From assembly GCA_963822615.1 (NCBI GenBank), contig CAWGIM010000018.1:1-64000 (forward strand): DNA of 64,000 nucleotides. Reading direction: 5' to 3'. The notes under the pieces were generated by a model. It had not been told where the DNA came from, ran no database searches, and saw only the letters and a list, made by a program, of their open reading frames with translations. This document shows, piece after piece, positions 58,594 through 64,000 of the stretch. Every line of letters begins with the position of its first letter. The first letter of the stretch is position 1. The position numbers and the translations under genes are program-made. Source of the stretch: Trebonia sp963822615 (GTDB lineage: Bacteria > Actinomycetota > Actinomycetes > Streptosporangiales > Streptosporangiaceae).

Positions 58594-59967
58594 CTACGCG
58601 CGCACCGCCTGCTTGATCAGGGTGCGGCCGAAGTCCCACATCAGCCCGCTGCCCCTGGACGCGTCCTCCAGGACGTCGGCCAGGCCGTCGAGGAACAGCT
58701 TCACCTCGGTGTCGCCGATCATCAGCGGCGGGATCAGCTTGATGACCTCCATGTGGTCACCGGAGACCTGGGTCAGGATGCGGTGCCGCTGGAACATCGA
58801 CACCACCACCATCTGCGCGAACAGCCCGACCCGCGCCTTCTGCAGCATGGCCCAGCCCGCCTTGGCCTTCAGCCCGGACGGCCGCCCGAACTCGATCCCG
58901 ATGATCAGGCCCTTGCCGCGCACGTCCTTGATCAGGTCGTACTTGGCGGCCAGGCCCTCCATGCCGCGCATCAGCTCGGCCCCGCGCCGCTCGGCGTTCT
59001 CCACCAGCCCCTCGTCGTCGATGACGGCCAGCGCGGCCAGGCCGGCCGCCATCGCCAGCGAGCCGCCCTTGAAGGTGGTGGAGTGCACCATGAGCTTGTC
59101 CATCGACGAGTAGACCGAGGAGAAGATCTTGTCGGTGGTGAGCATCGCCCCGACCGGCACGTAGCCGCCGGACAGCGCCTTGGCCACGGTGACGATGTCG
59201 GGCTGCACGTCGTCGTACTGGTAGGAGAAGAAGCGGCCGGTACGTCCCAGCCCGACCTGCACCTCGTCGCAGATCAGCAGCGCCCCGTGGGAGTGCAGCA
59301 GCGCCTTGGCGGCAGGCAGGAACCCCGGCGGCGTCATCATCACCCCGTGCCCCTGGACCGGCTCCACGATCAGCGCCGCGACGCCGCCCTTGCGCAGCTC
59401 GGCCTCGAGCGCGGCCAGGTCGCCGAGCGGGATCTGGGTGTCCGGCAGCAGCGGGCCGAAGCCCTCCTTGAACTCCTCGGCCCCGTTGACCGACAGCGAC
59501 CCGGTGGTCAGCCCGTGGAACCCGTGCCGGGCGTAGAGCACCCGGCCCCGGCCGGTGGCGTGCCGGGCGAACTTGAGCGCCGACTCGACCGCCTCGGCCC
59601 CGCTGTTGCAGAAGAAGACCCGCTCCATGCCCGGCGCCCGGGCCACCAGCCGCTGCCCGAGCAGCCCCATCAGCGGCTGGCAGTCGAACTGGGTCCAGCC
59701 CGCGAGGTCGGCGTCAAGCGCGTCGGCGATCGCCTTCTTGATCACCGGGTGCGACCGCCCGGCGGCGAACACGCCGAAGCCGGACAGGAAGTCGGCGTAG
59801 GCGTTGCCCTCGGCGTCGTAGAGGTAGGCGCCCTCGCCGCGCACGTAGTCCTTGTCGAACCCGATCGTCCGCAGCGTTCGCGGGAGCTGCGGGTTCAGGT
59901 ACCTGGAGTGCAGGTCGTAGCCCTGGCCGCGGACGGCCGCCAGCTCAGTGCCGAGATCGAATCCCAT
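58594..59967 (-). CDS. class III (PLP) aminotransferase
   Basis: A 457-residue fold-type I PLP enzyme of the acetylornithine/aspartate aminotransferase family. FCNSGAEAVESALKFARHATGR, the LLICDEVQVGLGRTGRFF strand with the PLP-ring Asp, and VTVAKALSGGYVPVGAML with the Schiff-base Lys are intact. The amino acceptor is unknown. It lies next to a cytidylyltransferase and a glycosyltransferase, which suggests a modified sugar or alditol product, but this is inference. Confidence 0.88.
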   Translation of the reverse strand: MGFDLGTELAAVRGQGYDLHSRYLNPQLPRTLRTIGFDKDYVRGEGAYLYDAEGNAYADFLSGFGVFAAGRSHPVIKKAIADALDADLAGWTQFDCQPLMGLLGQRLVARAPGMERVFFCNSGAEAVESALKFARHATGRGRVLYARHGFHGLTTGSLSVNGAEEFKEGFGPLLPDTQIPLGDLAALEAELRKGGVAALIVEPVQGHGVMMTPPGFLPAAKALLHSHGALLICDEVQVGLGRTGRFFSYQYDDVQPDIVTVAKALSGGYVPVGAMLTTDKIFSSVYSSMDKLMVHSTTFKGGSLAMAAGLAALAVIDDEGLVENAERRGAELMRGMEGLAAKYDLIKDVRGKGLIIGIEFGRPSGLKAKAGWAMLQKARVGLFAQMVVVSMFQRHRILTQVSGDHMEVIKLIPPLMIGDTEVKLFLDGLADVLEDASRGSGLMWDFGRTLIKQAVRA

Positions 59968-60039
59968 TGGCGCATACTAGCCGCGGATTCGGCACTGCTT
60001 CCGTCAGAAACCGACAGGCGCGTCAGGCTTAACAAGAGC

Positions 60040-61143
60040 TTAGCGTCGGGCGAGGCGCCGCGGGCTGGTGAGGTAGCCCGCGCCCCAGCAGGTGTGCATG
60101 GCGGCGAGCGCGCCCGGCACCCGCAGCCGGACGCCCGCGGGCACGCCGCGGGCGAACACCGCCGCCACCGCGGTCACCCCGGCCAGGTACAGCGTCGGCA
60201 CCGCGAACCCGAACATCAGGTACCGAACGGGTGCGGCTGACCCAGTCAGCGCACCGATGAACCCCGCCAGCCCGATGACGACCCCGGCCGCGTTGAGCGC
60301 GGTGGCCGCCGCCGGGGCCAGGTAGCGCGGGCTGACCGTCTCCGGGTAGCGGCGGGCCACCACCCGGCGCCAGCGGCCGTACCTGAACTGCTGCACGGCG
60401 AGGGCGCGCAGGGTGGCCCGCGGCCGGTAGGTGACCTTCAGGTCGGGGGTGAACCAGATCAGGCCGCCCGCCGCGCGGATCCGGTAGTTCAGCTCCCAGT
60501 CCTCGGCGATCAGCATGGTCTCGTCGTAGCCGCCGGCCCGCTCGATCTCCGTCCGCCGGTACACGCCGAGGTACACCGTGTCGGCCGGCCCGGCCTCGCC
60601 GCCGGTGTGGTTGGCGGCCGCGCCCATGCCGAACGGCGACGTCATCGCCCAGGCGACCGCCTGCTGGAACGGGGTGATGCCCTCGGCCGCCATCCAGCCG
60701 CCGACGTCGGCCGCGCCGGTTTCCAGCAGCGTCCGCACGGCCGTCCGGAGGTAGCCGTCGGGCAGCATGGAGTGGGCGTCGATGCGGGTGATGATGTCGT
60801 ACCGGGCCGTCCGCACGGCCGCGTTCATGGCCGAGGAGATCTGGCCGGACGGGTTCGGCACCACCGTGACGCGGAGGTCGGCCGCGGCCAGCTCGCGGGC
60901 GATCGCCTCGGTCCGGTCCCTGGACGGGCCGATCGCCAGGACCAGCTCGAAACCGCCCGGGTACTCCTGGGCGAGGACGGCGGCGACCGACTCGGCCAGG
61001 TGCCTTTCCTCGTTGAGGACCGGCATGACGACGGAAACGGCGGGAAGCACGGCTGCCTCCCCGGGAGAGTAATCGTTCGCCTGGGGAGCCAGCCGCAACC
61101 GTTCGGCTGACTGGTTCTGGTCTTTATGCGCGACGCCGGTCAC
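60040..61143 (-). CDS. family 2 glycosyltransferase with C-terminal membrane helices
   Basis: A 367-residue GT2 enzyme: VSVVMPVLNEERHLAESVAAVLAQ, IITRIDAHSMLPDGYL (DxD/H metal motif) and DETMLIAEDWELNYRIRAAGG (ED acidic motif with a QxxRW-like QQFRYGRWRR). Three membrane helices at the C-terminus (about 270-340) make it an ExoA/succinoglycan-type transferase that extends a lipid-linked glycan. It is the same orientation as the aminotransferase, 73 bp upstream. Confidence 0.87.
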   Translation of the reverse strand: MTGVAHKDQNQSAERLRLAPQANDYSPGEAAVLPAVSVVMPVLNEERHLAESVAAVLAQEYPGGFELVLAIGPSRDRTEAIARELAAADLRVTVVPNPSGQISSAMNAAVRTARYDIITRIDAHSMLPDGYLRTAVRTLLETGAADVGGWMAAEGITPFQQAVAWAMTSPFGMGAAANHTGGEAGPADTVYLGVYRRTEIERAGGYDETMLIAEDWELNYRIRAAGGLIWFTPDLKVTYRPRATLRALAVQQFRYGRWRRVVARRYPETVSPRYLAPAAATALNAAGVVIGLAGFIGALTGSAAPVRYLMFGFAVPTLYLAGVTAVAAVFARGVPAGVRLRVPGALAAMHTCWGAGYLTSPRRLARR

Positions 61144-61182
61144 AGGGTGCAGTTTATGACCCGGTGACCGGCGTTCGCTTGG

Positions 61183-62487
61183 TTACAGCTGGGTGTCTTC
61201 GAGCAGATCGGTTACCAGGGCGGCGATCGCGGAGCGCTCGGACCGGGTGAGGGTCACGTGGGCGAACAGCGGGTGGCCCTTGAGCTTCTCGATCACCGCG
61301 ATGACGCCGTCGTGCCGGCCGACCCGCAGGTTGTCGCGCTGCGCGATGTCGTGGGTGAGCACCACCCGGGAGCCGGTGCCGATCCGGGAGAGCACGGTGA
61401 GCAGCACGCCGCGCTCCAGCGACTGGGCCTCGTCAACGATCACGAACGCGTCGTGCAGGCTGCGGCCGCGAATATGCGTGAGCGGCAGCACCTCGATCAT
61501 GTCCCTGGCGATGATCTCGTCGATCACTTCCTGGGTGGTGACCGCGGACAGGGTGTCGTAGACGGCCTGGGCCCACGGGCCCATCTTCTCGGCCTCGGAG
61601 CCCGGCAGGTAGCCGAGGTCCTGCCCGCCCACCGGGTACAGCGGGCGGAACACCAGCACCTTGCGGTGCTGCCTGCGCTCCATCACCGCCTCGAGGCCCG
61701 CGCACAGCGCCAGGGCCGACTTCCCGGTGCCGGCCCGCCCGCCCATGCTGACGATGCCGATCTCGTTGTCGAGCAGCAGGTCGAGCGCGATCCGCTGCTC
61801 GGCCGACCGCCCGTGCAGGCCGAACGCCTCGCGGTCGCCCCGCACCAGCTGGATCTGCTTGTCCGGCCGGACCCGGGCGAGCGCGCTGGCGCTGCCGGTA
61901 TGCAGAACCAGCCCGGTATGGCAGGGCAGGTCCCGCGCCGCCTCGCAGTCCAGCACGCCGTGCTCGTACAGTTCCTCAACGTCGGCCGAGGTCACGCTCA
62001 GCTCCGCCATCCCGGTCCAGCCGGAATCGACCGGAAGCTCGGCCCGGTACTCCTGTGCCTCGAGGCCAATCGACGCCGCCTTGATCCGCAGCGGCAGGTC
62101 CTTGCTGACCAGGACCACCGAGTGGCCCTCGTTGGCGAAAGACCGCGCCACGGACAGGATCCGCGTGTCGTTGTCCCCCAGCCGGAAGCCGGCCGGGAGG
62201 ACCGCCGCGTCGATGTGGTTCAGCTCTACCCGGGCCGTGCCGCCGAGGTCGTTGACGACGACCTCGGTGTCGAGCTGGCCGTGGGAGACCCGGAGGTCAT
62301 CGAGGTTCCGGAGCGCCTGACGGGCGAAGTAGCCCAGCTCAGGGTGGTGACGCTTGGCTTCAAGCTCGGTGATGACGACGACCGGGATGACGACGTGGTG
62401 TTCGTCGAACCGGGCGATCGCCGCCGGGTCTGCGAGCAGGACGCTGGTGTCGAGGACGTACGTACGACGCTGCACAGAGTTGGCCAC
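61183..62487 (-). CDS. PIN-PhoH protein (PhoH2-like)
   Basis: A 434-residue fusion. An N-terminal PIN RNase domain (about residues 8-135) begins RRTYVLDTSVLLADPAAI and has acidic residues in VITELEAKR and LGDNDTRILSVA. The C-terminal PhoH NTPase domain (about 235-425) has Walker A GGRAGTGKSALALCAG and Walker B FVIVDEAQSLERGVLL. It corresponds to PhoH2, which couples RNA unwinding to cleavage in mycobacteria. The upstream antitoxin-like PhoAT is not seen here. Confidence 0.9.
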   Translation of the reverse strand: MANSVQRRTYVLDTSVLLADPAAIARFDEHHVVIPVVVITELEAKRHHPELGYFARQALRNLDDLRVSHGQLDTEVVVNDLGGTARVELNHIDAAVLPAGFRLGDNDTRILSVARSFANEGHSVVLVSKDLPLRIKAASIGLEAQEYRAELPVDSGWTGMAELSVTSADVEELYEHGVLDCEAARDLPCHTGLVLHTGSASALARVRPDKQIQLVRGDREAFGLHGRSAEQRIALDLLLDNEIGIVSMGGRAGTGKSALALCAGLEAVMERRQHRKVLVFRPLYPVGGQDLGYLPGSEAEKMGPWAQAVYDTLSAVTTQEVIDEIIARDMIEVLPLTHIRGRSLHDAFVIVDEAQSLERGVLLTVLSRIGTGSRVVLTHDIAQRDNLRVGRHDGVIAVIEKLKGHPLFAHVTLTRSERSAIAALVTDLLEDTQL

Positions 62488-62732
62488 GCAAAACTCCCCT
62501 GGGCACCGGACGTAACCGCCGGCGCCGCGGACAGGACACGCCGCGCCCCGGGTCCTCCGGGGACAAACGTGTCAGATGGACCGGGGCTGCCCCGCAACGA
62601 GGGCCGCGCCGGCCCTCTCGTCGCACGTAGCGAGCTCAGGGGGCCTCCCGCGGGGGCACCCTGGGGAGGTGCCCGCCATCTCTGAAAGTACCCGCGGTAA
62701 GGGCATTTCTAAAGCCCTAATTTTCTGTGTAC

Positions 62733-63494
62733 TTACGCGCCGAACCTGCGGTTTCGTTCCGCGTAGGACCGCAAGGCCCGCAGAAAGTCAACTTTCCGGA
62801 ACGCCGGCCAGTAGGCGTCACAGAAATGAAACTCAGAGTGTGTCGATTGCCACAGCAGGAAACCGCCCAGCCGCTGCTCGCCGCTGGTCCTGATCACCAG
62901 GTCAGGGTCGGGCTGGCCCGCCGTGTAGAGGTGCTCGGCGATGTGCTCGACGTCGAGCACCTCGGCGAGCTGCTCGATGGTGGTGCCCCGGCTGGCGTGC
63001 TCGAACAGCAGCGACCGGACGGCGTCGGCGATCTCGCGCCGCCCGCCGTAGCCGACGGCCACGTTGACCAGCAGGCCCGGGTTGCCCGCGGTCGCCTCGC
63101 CGGCGCACTTGAGTACCCGTGCGGTCTGGTCGGGTAGCAGGTCGAGCGCGCCCACCGCGTTGACCCGCCAGCCCTCGTCGACCAGGCCGTTAACGGTGTC
63201 CTCGATGATCGCGAGCAGCGGGCCGAGCTCGGCTTCCGGGCGGCTGAGGTTGTCGGTCGACAGCAGCCACAGCGTCACCACCTCGACGCCGGCCTGCTTG
63301 CACCAGCCGAGCAGCTCGAAGATCTTGTCGGCGCCCTTGCGGTGGCCCTTGCTGACGTCGGTGTGCCCCGCGGACCTGGCCCAGCGGCGGTTGCCGTCGC
63401 ACATCACCCCGACGTGCCGGGGGACGGTCTTGCCCGCCAGGTAGGACTCCAGCCGGCGCTCGTACAGCCGGTAGCCCAGGTCGCGGTATCCCAT
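62733..63494 (-). CDS. uppS: cis-prenyltransferase (short Z-isoprenyl diphosphate synthase type)
   Basis: About 253 residues from ATG 63494, with GAGGAAGG upstream. VGVMCDGNRRWARSAG carries the catalytic Asp, with VTLWLLSTDNLSRP and LVIRTSGEQRLGGFLLWQSTHSEFHFCDAYWPAF as the substrate regions. The family makes cis-polyprenyl diphosphates; WLLSTDN and the short length resemble the mycobacterial short-chain Z-farnesyl diphosphate synthase rather than the decaprenyl enzyme. The product is probably the precursor of the lipid carrier for wall polymers. Confidence 0.88.
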   Translation of the reverse strand: MGYRDLGYRLYERRLESYLAGKTVPRHVGVMCDGNRRWARSAGHTDVSKGHRKGADKIFELLGWCKQAGVEVVTLWLLSTDNLSRPEAELGPLLAIIEDTVNGLVDEGWRVNAVGALDLLPDQTARVLKCAGEATAGNPGLLVNVAVGYGGRREIADAVRSLLFEHASRGTTIEQLAEVLDVEHIAEHLYTAGQPDPDLVIRTSGEQRLGGFLLWQSTHSEFHFCDAYWPAFRKVDFLRALRSYAERNRRFGA

Positions 63495-63618
63495 CAACCG
63501 ACCTTCCTCGCAGCAGAGCGCCAGAAGTTCCAAGGCCACGGTATCCGACCTGGCTCTGGTGGAACGGCGCTTTACCCGAGAGGCTGGTGAGATGTGCCGA
63601 TATCAGCCGGGCGGTCCG

Positions 63619-63969
63619 TTAACTGCCCTGCGGCCCCTGCGAGCGTACTTCCTCGACCCGGCGCAGCGCGTCGCGCAGCTCGGCCAGCCACGTGTCGGCG
63701 TGCTCCCCGGTGAGCCGGACGCACCAGGCCAGCGCGTCCGACCGGGACCGGGCGACGCCCGCGTCGACCAGCGTGTCGAGCACCCGCCGCTCGGACTGGC
63801 GGAGCCGGGTCATCACCGGCACCGACAGCGTGGTGAAGACCTCGGTCACGCTGCCGCAGCGGGCGCCCCAGGCGACCTTGCGGCCGAACTTGCGCTCGGC
63901 CTCGCCGGCGATGTCGATCCGCCGCGCGCGGGTGTCCTCGCGGAACCGCTTGATCCGCCCCTCGGCCAT
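63619..63969 (-). CDS. hypothetical protein, unknown function
   Basis: About 116 residues from ATG 63969 (MAEGRIKRFREDTRARRIDIAGEAERKFGRKVAWGARCGSV). A basic N-terminal half precedes a helical C-terminal half with MTRLRQSERRVLDTLVDAGVARSRSDALAWCVRLTGEHADTWLAELRDALRRVEEVR. The second part resembles a ribbon-helix or antitoxin-like small DNA-binding region (S-R-S-D-A-L-A-W), but this is a guess from pattern only. It may be truncated by the window end only upstream of its start. Confidence 0.65.
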   Translation of the reverse strand: MAEGRIKRFREDTRARRIDIAGEAERKFGRKVAWGARCGSVTEVFTTLSVPVMTRLRQSERRVLDTLVDAGVARSRSDALAWCVRLTGEHADTWLAELRDALRRVEEVRSQGPQGS

Positions 63970-64000
63970 CGCGTCCGGTGGCACTGCGTCCTGCGCCGAC

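Overview
This is a high-G+C actinobacterial chromosome segment. Evidence for this is the strong GC bias at third codon positions, many GTG starts, a mycothiol-dependent dehydrogenase, a mycothiol-type (MDMPI-like) enzyme, an archaeal/eukaryotic-type ProS, a class F sortase and a DUF1707 protein. It is most like a mycelial actinomycete (Streptomyces/Streptosporangium relatives); the genus cannot be fixed from the sequence alone. No rRNA, CRISPR array or secondary-metabolite cluster was seen. Two tRNA genes are present: tRNA-Thr(GGT) and initiator tRNA-fMet(CAT).

Layout. (1) 1-2.7 kb: a polytopic membrane protein and a DinB/MDMPI-fold enzyme. (2) 2.8-8.2 kb: a small genomic island bounded by a 45-bp direct repeat that is the 3' part of tRNA-Thr. 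It holds a decayed vsr, a Shedu-like (DUF4263) nuclease of visibly lower G+C, a C5-cytosine methyltransferase that meets a putative restriction endonuclease tail to tail with overlapping stop codons, and a DndB-like 3' gene remnant. No integrase is left in it. This is the main defence-related locus. (3) 8.2-16 kb: an Rrf2/NmrA redox-type pair with a DinB gene, then secreted or membrane envelope proteins of low complexity. (4) 16-23.7 kb: a long leftward run of osmC, FAD oxidoreductase, hpnB-like GT2, lipid kinase, HAD phosphatase-like, mscR and proS. (5) 23.7-37.3 kb, mostly rightward: metX-metY-CoA-binding protein, L,D-transpeptidase, NfeD-like/flotillin, LysR/GATase, LysM-transglycosylase, rnhA, amidohydrolase, ppk2. 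(6) 37-46 kb: maf, oxidoreductases, aqpZ and a DUF4397/sortase F module. (7) 46-54.6 kb: an accessory stretch with stress-type small enzymes (ArsR/AHSA1/RibD-like), sulfotransferase, GNAT, and a gene graveyard (split nucleotidyltransferase, two inverted RelE fragments, a tyrosine-recombinase tail with its catalytic Tyr changed to Cys) ending at tRNA-fMet. (8) 54.7-64 kb: HD hydrolase, GT87, DUF5941-like membrane protein, IspD/TarI-type cytidylyltransferase, class III aminotransferase, GT2, PhoH, cis-prenyltransferase.

The genes point to three linked themes. The first is defence acquired at tRNA genes and then partly eroded. The second is envelope building: isoprenoid carriers, glycosyltransferases, sortase, peptidoglycan enzymes and lipid kinase. 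The third is redox and sulfur metabolism: mycothiol, Met biosynthesis, OsmC and an RsrR-like regulator. Several gene boundaries are odd: a FAD enzyme with no ordinary start codon, a phosphatase-like gene nested out of frame in the lipid kinase frame, and a LysR frame running antisense through the flotillin gene.
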